Shown: positions 1-12,722 of the stretch, piece after piece
Numbering within the stretch: the stretch's first letter is position 1
Layout of the letters: each line of letters starts with the position of its first letter
Source of the DNA: Dichotomocladium elegans
Lineage: Eukaryota > Mucoromycota > Mucoromycetes > Mucorales > Lichtheimiaceae
Reading direction: 5' to 3'
Length of the DNA stretch: 64,000 bases
Assembly (NCBI GenBank): GCA_025716815.1
Contig: JAIXMN010000027.1
Coordinates: 310,001 to 374,000 of the forward strand
The notes under the pieces: generated by a model
What the model was told of the DNA's origin: nothing
The model's database searches: none
The model's input: only the letters and a program-made list of their open reading frames with translations
Made by a program: the position numbers and the translations under genes

Positions 1-162
1 AGAGGGGAAGGCGGAAGCAGCGATCGGCAATGACGTCCTGCAAAAGGTGAGATGTTTCGTAAATAACAGCTGAGGTAAAAAAGAATCCCTGTGATCCAAA
101 GGCCTTGGTGCCAGGTACCTTGTGCCACACAAATTGCCGAGACGCCAGTTGTGCGAAACATA

Positions 163-212
163 CGCCATTGTCCAAAATCAAAGTCGCACCTCTGCCAGTT
201 CTGAAGTCGCAT
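163..212 (+). repeat. Terminal fragment of the window's Tc1-like transposon family
   Basis: About 50 bases closely match the left end of the full Tc1-like copy that starts at 10711, including the segment around TCCAAAATCAAAGTCGCAC. A TA dinucleotide at 161-162 precedes it, as for the larger copies. Similarity stops near 212 and no partner end is visible nearby, so this is an isolated end fragment. Confidence 0.7.
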
Positions 213-954
213 AGCAATTTATTTGAGACAGTCCAACACATTATTAGAATACAGAGTTTCTCAGCCAGGCCCATTTAGGCAATTGCTGATTTACGACCCT
301 CCATTCTTCCACGGCGTCGATGAGCTTCATATGTTTGGTCAGAATATCTCAAGCAGCTGTTCGTCATGTTTAAAGGTTAACATAAAAATGCTCAAACGCC
401 ATTTGCACCCGCACGACAACAACAACAACCGATTACCACGTCCACATGATTAATGCCACTGGGTTTGGATGGCGCTTTGCAAGGTATACATACCTCAAAG
501 AAATCCAAATCTTGCATAATCTGGGATTAATGGAATTAGATAATTTTTTTTTTCAAAACCAACGTATGCACGCGGTGTTGCCTGGATTGATTTCCTCACT
601 CTATATCATTCCTACTCTAGTTTATGAGAACCTAAAAGAAAATGGATGTCAGTCATTACTCCAATTAATGCTGCGTGAATTATTGCTCTATTCCGGTGCA
701 TATCAGATTGGCCAGATTCGGAAAGCAATTACGAGGACTATACGTAATTTCAGATATCTTCGAGACAGACCATCTCTTCTTACTCATACTGAAAATTGTA
801 GAAATGTTTAAGTCTGGCATCTCTTTATGTGCAATATTCTACCTTACAATCTATATACCATCAACTTTGATATGCTATGCCATTTGCCCAAAATGTTAAT
901 AAAATTGATTTATTAAATGCAAAAGATGGATTGATTGTAGGTACGTGGAGGGAT
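213..954. other. Stretch without a recognisable gene
   Basis: This AT-rich interval lies downstream of the alkaline phosphatase stop codon. It holds short open frames of up to 121 codons, none with a recognisable domain or clear coding character. It probably contains the phosphatase 3' untranslated region at its right edge and unidentified spacer or old repeat DNA. Confidence 0.4.
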
Positions 955-3742
955 TTACCCTTCATGCTTTGCAGGCTTCTGAAGATCAAGCGCCTGCAGA
1001 GAAGAATTAACTTGCTTTAATTATATTTGCTACTAAAACTTTCGTTGTATGGGGATTCTCTGCAGATATTTACCTCAGTCAAGTGGAAGAATAACTGCCA
1101 GTTCTCAAATGTCTTTTTGAACAGTTCAGACCCAGGACCTGCAAGGCAAACTGCTGATTAGTCTATGTTGTACTAGTATTCCCTTAAAAAGTAAAGTATT
1201 ATCCAAATTACCATTACTATAGCAGAAGACGTCCGCCATCGAATGGACACCCTGAGCCTCATAGACTGGGAGATTGCCATGCCAGTCTATGCCAGCTGAA
1301 CGAAAGAATATGGTGATGAAGATATGCCCACAAAATACAACTCCGTCCCGGAATTTTTACTAACCTCCATAGTTTCCTTGCTGATCGGCCGGATTAGAGA
1401 CATAAGCATCATCTTGAAGTATAGCTGGAAGGCGGGGTCCGGAAGCAGAGAAGTCCCAAGCCTCAGTATGGTCAGGGCCATTGTTTGTCCCAGCCGCAAG
1501 GGTAATCTCTGGATTCTATACGTATAAAAAATAATACATACATTAAGACTCCAGTTACTAAAATAAGATGTCCATCGCAGGATTTGCTCTCTAACCCAGT
1601 TGTCAGGGAAACCATCGCCATCTTTGTCAAAGTAGCCAGGCCAACCAGAGGTTGCATATACACCGATTGAATCGCGCATGTCGCGGTCGGTAGTCCTGGA
1701 ATGGATATATCTCTGGTCTACAGAGCCCCAGACGTCAAATCCGTGGGAGTGGTCCGCTGTGAAGATGATCAGTGTATCTTCGTACTCGCCATTCTTCTTG
1801 AGCCATTCGACAGTCTTCTTGATTGTTTGGTCCATCTCCAAAAGTTCGGCCCAAGAGCGGGAAAAGTCTAGGGTGTGGAGTTGTTTATCAACAGAAGCAG
1901 CTTCAGACATCAAGAAAAATCCATCGTTGCCACCACGCTTCTTCAAGACCTCCAGGGCCTTTATGGTCATGTCTGCAAGTCCCGGTTGGTTAGAGCCCAG
2001 TTGGTCTTTGCCGCTGAGATCAGGAGCGGCTTTGTTACCAACAGTGTTATTAACAAAGATGTTACGCTCAATCCAGCTAATAACCCACGCACAACAACAG
2101 AAATAGTTAACGGCGCGAAAAGAGAAGTCAAAACGGAAACATACGTGTCCAAGTTATTGATACGAAAGGAGCCAAAGAGTTTGTTTCCATCATGGTAATT
2201 GAGAAGTTCCTTCTTGTTGAAAACCAACTGGTATCCTTTCCTCGCGAGAACATCATAGTAATTGGTCTTGTTCAAGGACAAGGGACCCTTGAAGTACTCA
2301 GCACCACCAGCAAGCCAGACGTCCGGGAGTACTGTATAAATATGTCATGCAGATGGTATGGGTTAAACAAATGGGTGTGCGTGGTAGAATAGCATCCGCT
2401 TTAGCATGTTACCGGGAGTGGTCCAATTAGCAACACCGTAGGTGAGCTGGTCCACGATATGGGCATACTCGCTTCGTTTGCGAGTGTGGACCCAAAAAGC
2501 CGAAGGGGTGGCGTCCTAGAGTGAAAATATGCTAAGAATCCTCACCTTTGGAACGTGCGCATAGGTTTGCATATTACCTGACCATAAGCAGTAGTGACGA
2601 TACCGATAGCCTTACCGGGCTGACGTCGGCGGATCAGCTCTGTGATTAACTCGACTTTAGGATCGTCAAATGGGTCAGGGGAGGAATCTACATAGACACC
2701 AAGGGCGTTGACACTGCTCTTATGGCCCGATGAATACGATGACGCGGAGTTCGCAGAGTCCGTGACCAGACCGTCGACCGAATTGGTCAAGATGTGACCG
2801 AGATGATCGAAATCCTCAAATGACAGAAGATCGTGGTACTTTCCAGAGGTATGCATACGAGCCAAAGAACGAGCTGCAGTAATCATCTGCATGTATCGAA
2901 GCGATCAATGATCCGTATAACGCCTCAGATAACACCATGTATTATGAGCTTACACTTTTGTATACTTACCCCGACGTTAGTACCGTCCGAAATGAAGAGA
3001 ATAGCGTTTTTCGCCTTCTTTTTTGGGCTTTTCGGCTATGACCGTAAAATATTTTATGAATGGTAAATGGATGAGTACATACAGAAATAAAGAGGGTGAC
3101 AGTTTCACGCAATATGCAATGCAATGCAAGGAGTTAGGGCGAAGCACTACCTCGACGACAACATATCGAACTGTATAAGACCTCTTTGGGCCGTACTGAA
3201 CAGCAACATCATAGATACCAGGCTCGTTAAACTTGACCTTTCGCCAGATGCGAGACGTAACAGTAACAGGAATACCGGGCTCTTGACCTGTGTAGGATTC
3301 AATGTTGTTCGTCCAGGTGAAATTCCAGTTCTCGAGGACTGGGGACTCCCGGAAGTCAAAAAATCGATCAGCACTGACCCAACTACCAATGCCGTTTCTT
3401 CGGACAGACGTCTTGAATGAAGTATACGGCACAGGGCTAGTCGCGTTGGCCGCATCGTATGCATGGAGCTCGACTCGGAGATCAAAAAAGGCACCAGGTA
3501 AAAATTGCGATCTATGTAGACAAAATTACATGACACCTTGTCAGTTGCAACCGACTGATCCCGTTCAATTCTGCGGAGCATACATACACGTCAGGGGGAA
3601 ATATACAAGCGTGTTCGTCCGGGCAGGCGCCTAAGCGGGGATACTGTCCCTCAGGGTCCGCAAGAAGCCTGTAAACCGGCTGACTATAAGCGAGAATGAC
3701 AGTTATCAAGGTGCAGATGGTGATAACCGTGGAGATCTTCAT
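955..3742 (-). CDS. Alkaline phosphatase, secreted, multi-exon
   Basis: This is a PhoA-superfamily alkaline phosphatase, which hydrolyses phosphomonoesters using bound metal ions. The start at 3742 gives a hydrophobic signal peptide (MKISTVITICTLITVILAYS). The frame then runs through many exons joined by short introns. Family motifs visible in order are an ISDG metal-binding Asp, the phosphoserine region TDSANSASSYSSGHKS, FFLMSEAASVDKQLH, and the ADHSH metal ligand segment near 1790. A later exon reads AAGTNNGPDHTEAW, and the last exons near 1050-1170 give a PGSELFKKTFENWQLFF-type C-terminus ending with TAA at 955. A sizeable region precedes the catalytic core, as in other fungal secreted members. 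The motifs and signal peptide are read directly. Secretion and exon borders are inferred, and several borders have close alternatives. Confidence 0.88.
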
Positions 3743-6700
3743 TTCGGAATGATTATCGAGAAAGAGATGAAGATGCTCTGAGTATAGCAATATATTTATA
3801 CTGCTGTAAACACGATTAACGCCATTGTGCGCAACATACACACGATAAGAAAAAAAGTGTACCAGTATATGTATCATCGGCAGCCATCAAACCATGGACG
3901 AGCCATCGCGCACATGCTCACCTCAAACGACGTTACACCGGCCCGTTCAGATTCTGTCTTACTTTGTCAGCCATCCAAGTGATTTCTTCGAGCCATGTGC
4001 GCTCAGTCTGCGTAGTACAACGCTCCATCTGATCAAAGTCTCTTAAATGCCCAATTGTACAATTGAACGAAGGCAAGTACTACGGATTATATTTGTATAC
4101 GTGCCTTTGTTCCTTGGCACCATTATCTTGAACTGCTCTCATTTTTATTCGCTATAAATGAAAATGAGAGGGCGTATTGGCTGAGAATATAGATCTTTAA
4201 AGGCGACTACTTTGCGATATACTTTTTGCCCCACAAATAGGCACATCTCTCCATTTAAAATCTTTATCAGTGGTCTTCGGGTTTGCTTTTTCCCGATTAT
4301 TATGAATTACTCTGGTGGAACAGGTGACTAAGTTTTGTTACAAAGGATTGCCTTTTTTGAATGGTGTATGTAGGAGGACGCACATGTTTGAATAACTCGC
4401 AGACAAACATCGAAGTAAAAGAGTTGTGGGGGCGTAGCAACTTTCCGAATGATTCCCTCTCCCTTATGCCCAATACCAAGCTTTTGTTTCTTTTTCCGTT
4501 TTGCTTTCGAGAAATATGGGAGGAGGCCATTGAGACTTGCGCTTGGCCTTCCGCAATACGCTCGATAGGTATGTACGGCGGTAAAAATCAACCAAGGATA
4601 TAATTTAAAGAAGGAATGGAAGCAAGGCGAATGTGTGTTAACTTTTTTCCTACTAGACCGGTCAAACTATAGTTGGGCGTTAGCCCGGCATTCTCCTTCC
4701 TTTGCTATTATCCGCCAATCGCCATTCACTATTAGCATTGCTAAATATAGATGTTTGGATATTCAATATGGCTATTCAATGGTGACACCAAATTTTTCAC
4801 CAAGATGAAGTTTGTTGGATGTTTTCAAAATAGATACTAGCATGTTTTTTATATAGCTCTTATTTTGGGATATATATTTCTCAAATTGCCCTATACACAT
4901 GGGCCCTATCAATGAAATCATTCTGCGAAACAAAAATCGGATGAGGCCATTGGTTCACTATATTTTGCACAGTTTCATTCCTAAAATGCATTGAGTACGT
5001 AATTTCGCTTGAAATCTTTTTAATAACTTAAGCCACTTTTTTTCATTCAGTCCAGTCATAAAGAAGGCTTCAGGCGACATGGCCGTGAAAAATTACTACT
5101 TCAGTTTTGATGTGGGGATTGGACATTGTTGATGGACAGGACATAGACTCTATGCACCGAAAACTGTCCCATCTCCGCATGCCTAAGAAAGCTATCATAA
5201 TAAATCACAATAAATTGCGGCTTGTGGGACAGAACGGCATAGCGTGCTATTGGGAAAAGGTACGAATCAAAAGGAGACGTCCTTATACCCATCCATTATC
5301 TTCCTTTAGATGGAACCCTATGATAGATTGCAAATGTCACTTTTGGTAGGAAATGTTGACTGTTATCATTCACTAGACAGCCATACAAAGGCGCGTCCAT
5401 GTTTAGCGAACGAACCCCTGCTTTGATAGGGCACATATTGATGTATTCAGTGATAATACGTATTGAAATCTCATGGTGCGGCGGCTCCCAATGGTAGCTA
5501 ACCGTATTTAATTAGCTAAAGGGAATAATCTTTCCAACTATATGGCATAATCCTTATCAAATGCGTGGATCGCATTTTGTTGCCTCAAGTTGTGCGAAAG
5601 CAGCTGCGTGCCATCTTGAATTCAATTCGGCAATTGCGGTTTAAGTATTGTAAGACAAAATCTTCATAAAAATATTTCATGGTCCTTATTACAGTGGATT
5701 GTTCGAAGCAGGACGTGCAGACGCGAGTACAATATCGCATGTATCTCAAAGGGATATACAGTATGATTGAGCGCTGTTAGCACTTGCGCTGCGAAAGCTG
5801 AATATTGGATGATATTGTTTGCTTCCTACGTAACATGCCTTAAGTTTGTCGGTGACCTTGTCGGAAGCATTGGATGCCTGTCGACTGTGCGAACTAACAT
5901 ACTTTCCACCGAGTGGTCATTCCGTTGTTGTTGGTCAAGCTAGTATATTATATTGAAACATGCCAATTTTGATAGACCGGAAAAGTACTTTATCGATAAG
6001 AGGGCTGCGGAGTCTCCAGAAAGGGCAATTGTAGCGGGGTTGATTCGAGGGCGCAAGAGGAAAACGGAAATAGCTGGTCAATTGGGAACAAAGAGAGTGA
6101 CCCTTCCAATAATAACCCAAGAACAACTGCAGCCCAAGTGGCTTAGTCCTGGACTGGTTTGGGGGCTGTATTGCTCATTATCCAAGAAAAGGGATATTGT
6201 TTTGATAAACTTCAACACACCCGCTAACGCAAGGTAGAATTTAGAGGGAGCATATGATCAAGCTATTACGGCGCAACGTAGATACATGCATGCTTGTACA
6301 CTGCTATCAATTTTCCCGGTTCGCTCGCGGGTGCCCGACCGAGAAATACAGACAATTATGCGTCCTCTGAAAGAGTACCGGCCGATTTCAGAGTGGGTCC
6401 TTTTTTTGGGAGTGGAGGAATTGCGCGACTAAGAAGCAGTCATCTGCTATGAACCATCCCTCATCATGCCGTGCTACTTGAATGATCACCAGATTGCTTC
6501 TAATAAATCAATCTCTTGAGGCCATCAATACATGTGGTCTCCTGTAATGCAGAAGCATGATGCTGTCTTTCCTGCGACTTTTGCAAAAAGATGTTTCATT
6601 GACTATGCCGGCAAAAAAATGGCGAACATTATTTGCCGTGAAGATGGTGTAAAGGAATTCGGATAGGGCCAAAACAAGGGAACCCGTCTTTTAAGTTGTC

Positions 6701-7140
6701 CCAAGCATTGATGGCAATATCAAATCTTAACTTTATAGCCATATCCAAATCGAATGCGCGGGCTGCTCTCATTCTGGTAGCTGCATCTGCAGCATGGGTC
6801 CTTTTTTTCGACATCATATCTTTGGTTTTGTTGATTCCTACCTGCATATGACATGTCACCGGTGTCGTTGGCGAATCATATTCTTTTTCTAAACACGTTA
6901 CGCTCAAGCGAAGAAAAAAGGTGGCGCCAATCGAGGATGGTTGTTTGCTCAAAAATAAATATAACCGTTGAAAACAGAGGCTGGGGTAGGGGGATAATTT
7001 TGGTAGCCCATTTCATCTATCAATAGAAACACACGCATGTTTTGGTGGCGGCGCCTGACTCTACATCGACCTGGTACTTGCATGAAGTGGTCTATGCATC
7101 TATTCCAACGAAAGCCATAACAGACATAAACTTGCTTGCG

Positions 7141-7191
<51 letters not shown>

Positions 7192-7308
7192 CTGCCCCAG
7201 CCCTATCATTCGTATAAATGAAACCCTCCAGATGCACCATCGAAGATGATCATTCATATACGTATTCATCCACTCTAAAGTAAACCATTACATCCCTACA
7301 AGTACACA
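3743..7308. other. Long gene-free interval between alkaline phosphatase and multicopper oxidase
   Basis: The 3.6 kb holds only short open frames on both strands (for example 5953-6237 +, 4361-4603 +, 6629-6952 -), none with a recognisable domain. The left edge should contain the phosphatase promoter and the right edge the oxidase promoter. Composition is AT-rich with several short poly-T tracts. Old transposon debris is plausible but none could be assigned to a family. Confidence 0.4.
7145..7189. repeat. (TG)n microsatellite
   Basis: An uninterrupted TG dinucleotide run of about 22 units ends 119 bases before the start codon of the multicopper oxidase. It lies where the core promoter or 5' leader should be. 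Confidence 0.95.
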
Positions 7309-9104
7309 ATGCCGTACTGCAACCTATTCCTACTTCTCCTGTGCATACTCTCGTCCTCAAAACTCTTTTGCAGGGCAAAATACCATGAGTTCCACGTCAA
7401 TCTGACTCGCGAAATCATCAACCCAGATTGCCATACCCAAGGATACGAGCGCCTGGTCGTCAATGGTCAATCGCCGGGTCCGGCCATTAGAGTTACAAAG
7501 AATGATCTGGTGCGTGTCGTAGTCCACAATGGTGCGGATGAGCCAACCTCCCTCCACTTCCATGGCATATTCCAGATCGGGACGACTGAAGCTGATGGCA
7601 TGCCCAACGTTACCCAAGCAGCTATTCCACCCGGCGGAACATTCACGCAGCTCTTCCGAGTAATTGATCAAGTTGGAACATACTATTATCATGCGCACAG
7701 CGATCTTCAGGATGTCTCTGTTAACGGTCCGCTCATTGTGTATGAGTCCGAGGAATCATGGCCGGAACATAATCATGACGGGTTGATAACAGAAGGTAGT
7801 TACACTTACGACGACGAGCGGATCATTATGCTTTCTGAGCATTGGCATCAGACGGACGAGGAACGGTTTGAGTATATCATGGGCGAGAAATTTGAAGGAA
7901 TGATCGCTGCTGATTCGTATTTGCTCAACGGCCGATCCATCTTTCACAATACTATACCCCGTAACAGTACTACAGCCTGTCCAGGTTACCCAGTTATCGA
8001 TGTTGAGCACGGCAAAACCTACCGGATACGGGTTATTGGATCCCTCACTTTCGCTTCCCTGGGCCTGATCATTGCGGATCACACAATGACCGTGATTGAA
8101 GTAGACGGTGGCCAGGTGGAACCCTACGTGGTGCCATACCTCGAAGTCGCGCCCGGTCAGCGGTTTTCCATTCTCGTCAAGGCTGACCAGATTCCAAAGG
8201 ACTACTGGGTGGATACTGACGTGTATCAGCTCACCCAGACGGACACAACCCCTGCGCGAGCCGTCCTACATTATATTTCTGAAAAGCCTCGGTCTAAGCA
8301 GCCACCCCCACTTTCCGACTTACCTCAGTTCCCTCCCGGCCCAAACCAGTGGTACTTTCAGTCCTTGCAACCCGCCGCGTCGGAGAAGCAGCACCGCGAT
8401 ATCGACTTTTCGATTCCTCCAGACCGGACTCTCGTTATCTTACCGGTCGAATTCCTGACAGCTGAGAACACGACCCGTTGGCGTCTGAACGGTCACCAAC
8501 CTGCCGAATGGGACACGCCACTTATCAATTTGCTAGAGGAAAATCCTCTGCGGATTATGAACGAGACCGCGATCGAACTAGCCCAGGAAGGGCTATCAGA
8601 CGGCTTTGACGAGGCGACCCAAACCTACCCGTTCAATCAAGGCGAGGTCGTGGATATTGTAATGCATTCTACCGTTCTCTTCCATAACGCAATCTGCGCC
8701 GGCCATCCCTGGCACTCGCATGGCATGGTCCACTACGCAATTGCGCACGGCAGTGGAGAGTATATTCACGCACGCGATAAGGATATCCGTACCTACCCTA
8801 CACCTATTCCCAAAGACCTGACATTTGTGTATTCTGTTCCCCCATCCAAGAGCGACCCGGTGGGAACGCCTTGCGGTTGGACCAAAATGCGGTTTTATAT
8901 GGTAAGCGATAAACAAAAAAGATCAAAGGAGAAAAAGAACGAGAACTTTTGCTGACTCATGCCCCGGCCTATGGGTGATTCATTTAGACAAACCCAGGAC
9001 TTTGGGGATTCCATTGTCATATCAACGGTCATATGATGCAGGGTATGGTGACGGTTATGCAACTTGCATCGAATGAAATCTCGGCACTGCATCTAGAAAA
9101 ATAG
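7309..9104 (+). CDS. Multicopper oxidase (laccase/ascorbate-oxidase-like), secreted
   Basis: A copper enzyme that couples one-electron oxidation of a substrate to reduction of O2 to water. Two exons (7309-8901 and 8988-9104, 86-nt GT-AG intron) encode about 569 residues, usual for three-domain multicopper oxidases. An N-terminal hydrophobic stretch suggests a signal peptide and no C-terminal membrane anchor is seen, so the product is probably secreted rather than a Fet3-type ferroxidase. All four copper-ligand blocks are present: HFHGIF near residue 82, YYHAHSD near 125, HPWHSHG near 465, and HCHINGHMMQGM in exon 2. The Cys-His tripeptide and Met axial position are intact. The first block has Phe where many laccases have Trp. 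Reading on without splicing would lose the final copper block, so the intron is required. Substrate cannot be told from sequence. Confidence 0.9.
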
Positions 9105-9463
9105 AACAACGCTTGATTAGTAATCATAGAGAGAGAAAGGGAATACAAATGAAGAGATACGGAGGCTTCTCATCCACTCCGCGGATACCAACTATAAGGA
9201 TTATCTGCATATGTTGCCATGCCGGGCCGATATGTCGTCCGTAGAGATATTATGATATGTTGCTTTGGTGTATCCCATAAGGCGCAATATATTGAAGTCT
9301 ATTGGGAAGGTGCATTTGAAGATTGTACGTAATTTACCAATAGTCTTGGCCACCAGAATAGGAATTTCCGGGATACAACCGATTTGTCAGCAAAATGCAT
9401 TTAAAAAGCCCTTCCATTTTTTCGGTGAGAGAACAGACCAACTGACTATCTTGCCCAACAGCC
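9105..9463. other. Intergenic spacer between multicopper oxidase and GST
   Basis: This 359-bp spacer lies between two genes on the same strand. It should contain the 3' end of the oxidase transcript and the GST promoter. No regulatory motif or repeat was recognised. Confidence 0.4.
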
Positions 9464-10288
9464 ATGCCTGGTAAATACGTACACGTTTTGCATATTAGAA
9501 TACGCTAAAAGATATAACGTTCAATATGTGAACAGAGAAAATCACCTTATATACTTCGCATTTATGTCCTTATGCTCAACGCGTCGCGATTGCTTTGATG
9601 GAGACCGGCATTCCTCATGAGTCCGTTGAAATCGACTTGCAGAACAAGCCTTCTTGGTATGACAAGATCAACCCAGAGCTGAAGGTGCCCGCATTGAACA
9701 TTCAGGGCAAGAATATCGCCGAATCATTGGTTCTGATTGAGCTTGTGAATGACCTTAAACCTGAAAAGAACCTGTTGCCCGCCGATCCCATTAAGCGCGC
9801 CGAGATTCGCTTTGCAATTGAGTACTTCTCATCCAAAGTCTCTCCTCAGTTTTACAGCGTCCTCCGCAATTGTACAGACGAAGGCAAGCAGATCTACCTG
9901 AATAACCTAACTGCGGCGTACAAGCGCGTAAGTTGTGCAAAGCCCGTATTGCCGATAGGCATGGCAGATGTCATGAGTGAGGAGGATATTAACAGCATCA
10001 GAAACCAATTAGCTTGATGAACTCTTGGTGGCTCAGGCTCCATCGGGTCCTTATTTCTTGGGTGATCAGTATTCTCTCGCTGATATTGCAATTGCTCCTT
10101 TCGCTGCTCGTCTCCAAGCCATTGAAAAACACTATCTCAATGACATTGCCGTTCCCCGATCGCGCCGTGTAAAAGAATTCTTCGAGGGCATCATCTCCCG
10201 TCCCTCAGCTGTGGCCACTTTCTGCGGCGATGATACCTTGATCGACATGCTTGTCAGCCGCTGGGGAGTCCATGACCCTCGCAAGTAA
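9464..10288 (+). CDS. Omega-type glutathione S-transferase
   Basis: A thioredoxin-fold N-domain plus helical C-domain protein of about 224 residues, typical GST length. Three exons are inferred: a 7-nt coding exon 9464-9470 (ATGCCTG), then 9536-9927, then 10013-10288. The spliced N-terminus reads MPEKITLYTSHLCPYAQR, which places the CPYAQR motif of omega-class GSTs (catalytic Cys) near residue 13. Later landmarks are KVPALNIQGKNIAES, the glutathione-binding PAL...ES region, and FLGDQYSLADI with the helical-domain SxAD motif. Omega GSTs act in thiol transfer, dehydroascorbate reduction or deglutathionylation, usually in the cytosol. The tiny first exon is needed to put a start codon before the CPYAQR block; a start at the internal Met at 9598 would delete the active site. 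Confidence 0.87.
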
Positions 10289-10710
10289 ATGGACACAAAT
10301 ATAGGTTCCTTCTCTTTCTCTCTTTCACATTTACGTACATGCACACATACACCCATGATCGATCTCTACCTCCGTCTCTTCACTTTGTATGTCAATCGAC
10401 ATTCATATTATTTTTGCTTCACCAATCTATCTCACATCTCGACCATCCTCTCTTTGCGTTTCCCTGATAAATAAAATGCAGTTCTTCCAGTTTTACATGG
10501 TACTTTTTCCCAAAATAAATACTGAAAGCATTCTCTTGAGTAACGTCGAATGTGTACTGGCAAACTTTCCTGCAGCGATATCCCACCATTTTACTACATA
10601 ATAATCAGCCAATCAATGATTCATTCAAAGTTCTGCTGTATATATTTGATTACAGTATCTCCTTCGAAGGCTCACCAGTGACCTTGGGCCTATCACTTGC
10701 TTAAGATATA

Positions 10711-12401
10711 CACCATTTTCCAAAATCAAAGTCGCACTCTTGCCGGTTCTGAAGTCGCAGGATCACAAAAATAAAATCGCCTTTTGCCCAGAATACGCAT
10801 GATGACAAATCAAATGCCACATGCATCCACAGAAAGAGGTCGCACAAAAAAGCTCGGCAAATCCATCTCTTCCTTGACTCTTTTTCTTTTCTACACTTTT
10901 ACAATCTGAAATGAGCATCTCTTTATTTTTACAATGGCCAAGATCATGTTGTTGATAAAGAAACGTACCCTCTACAATCCCTTTGTTCTCGCACTGAATA
11001 TCTGCGTAGCATATCTTACAGAGATAATTCTGGTCTTACTACCACACACATTCCTGAGCGAAAGAATACAGACATTCGGATGAAAGAAGCGAGGTTCGAG
11101 CGCGGTTACACAGCCTACACTGACCAAGTCAAGGTCTGATTTTTCAAACGGATGTTTGAGAAAGTCTTGAGTGCGTCAGCTGCTAGGAATCCATGTTCGT
11201 CCAATCCAGCGATGGGTATTACAGTACGAGAAAGACCCTGCCATCATCTTTAAGAAACCTAAAGCGAGGAGTCGTTCGCGTATTCTCAATGAAGAGCATA
11301 AGAGTGTTATTTTAGAATGCATAGATGAGAATCCATCCATTGTTCTAGACCAACTGATGGAGAAACTGTTTCAAATATTGGAGGATCTCAAAGGATCTAA
11401 AACGACGCTCCATCGATTTATGACACACGAATGCAACTTGTCATTGAAGATGTCCAGCCTGTAGACAGGAATAGTGCTGCGAAGAACCAAAAGCGCCTTG
11501 ACGGGGTGCGCAAATGGGACAGGACCGACATTGATCTTAGAAAAAAATGCGTTTCCCTTGATGAGCCTGGATTCCATATTATTATGAAACGCAGCATGGC
11601 ATGGTCCAAGAAAGGGGCCTCTGCAGTGGTCATAATACCAAAGACAAGAGCAAAGACAACCACCATCTTGGGAGCAATCTCAGCATCAGGGATCATTAAA
11701 CGTAACTTGAGACTCCCGCAGCCACACACCAAGAAAGGAAAGAGGGTAGGCCAATCTGGATTTATGATCAGAGGAACTGTAACTGGACATTATCTCAGTT
11801 TCCTCAAGGCTGCGATGGATGAGACGGATAAGTATGAACATATGAAGGACCATTATTTGGTAATGGATAATGCACCTACCCATAAGGCTGAGGATGTCTC
11901 TCAATACATCGAGAGACGAGGATATCGATGTGCGTATCTTCCATCCTACTCGCCTGAACTCAATCCGATTGAGCAGTTTCCGTCAATTATCAAGAGCAAA
12001 AGGTTGATATGGGCTTTGGGTGGGACCGTGGTTTGGCTGCACCCGCGCAGGTCTCCCACCATGCCTTCATCGAGGTGTTTTTGTTTTCGTCTGCTTTCTC
12101 CGTTGCTTCCCTTGATGCTTCTGCTGCTGGTGTCGTTGCTGGTCCGTCGTCGTCCCTCCTCATTCCTTCTTCCAACCCTTCCGCCGTCGCATTCGCCGTC
12201 GATGCTCAACAGCTCCGGCTCCTTCCTTCCCTCATCTTTCCGCCATTGTTACAGCAATGGCACACTTAGCTACCTTCGGGCTAAGTTGAAGAGTAATTAG
12301 GGGGCTGATATTTCTGTTGACTTACGGGTATGTCTCGGCCTTCTTATGCATGCGACATATTTTTTATGTTTTTATGCGACGTTTTATTTTTGAAAATAAA
12401 G
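10711..12401 (+). mobile_element. Tc1-like (DD34E) transposon, copy A
   Basis: A 1.69-kb element flanked by TA at 10709-10710 and 12402-12403, the target duplication expected for Tc1/mariner elements. Imperfect inverted ends share the core TATTTTC(C)AAAA. It contains a decayed transposase on the + strand. The copy closely matches copy B (19991-21606, opposite strand). Deletion derivatives C and D and the end fragment at 163 belong to the same family. Confidence 0.9.
11171..12010 (+). pseudogene. Tc1-like transposase, frameshifted (copy A)
   Basis: The coding trace starts in a helix-turn-helix region (LGIHVRPIQRWVLQYEKDP) and continues in a second frame into the catalytic domain. Visible catalytic blocks are LDEPGFH, LVMDNAPTH and LNPIEQF, with 34 residues between the second Asp and the Glu, which is the DD34E signature. 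The frame breaks after MTHECNLSLK (about 11440) and again upstream near 11170-11185, where FEKVLSASAA and RQLLGIH lie in different frames. An in-frame stop also interrupts KV*FFKR near 11138. After IKSK the C-terminus no longer resembles the family. The breaks at 11440 and 11180 recur in copy B, so they probably predate amplification. Confidence 0.85.
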
Positions 12402-12722
12402 TACATATTTGATAGAGGTGTCATTGATAACGTGAGGCCAGCATGAGTTTTCTTGTCTCTTTTTTTTTCCTTGGGTTGAACACCGTGTACGATTTCTGGG
12501 AGCAAAAGCTCGTGAATATCGGACCCTACCCTATATGTCGTTTCGTTGTATGATGGAGTATTCACCATCACTTAACTATCATCCATTGACAAGGACGGCC
12601 GACACACCATTTATCCAATACACGAATCATTGCCATATAACCAAAAAAATATACATGTTCTTTTTTTTAGAAAACAAAAATTGGTTTATACAAGGCTGGG
12701 AGATAAGGAAGTATTTTGTTCT
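12402..12722. other. Spacer downstream of eEF1B-beta
   Basis: This 320-bp AT-rich spacer lies between the end of Tc1-like copy A and the stop codon of the eEF1B gene. It probably holds the eEF1B 3' untranslated region. No gene was recognised. Confidence 0.4.

Noticed and set aside
7357..8916. Long open frames on the minus strand inside the multicopper oxidase
   Set aside because: They mirror the codon pattern of the real gene on the opposite strand and show no domain.
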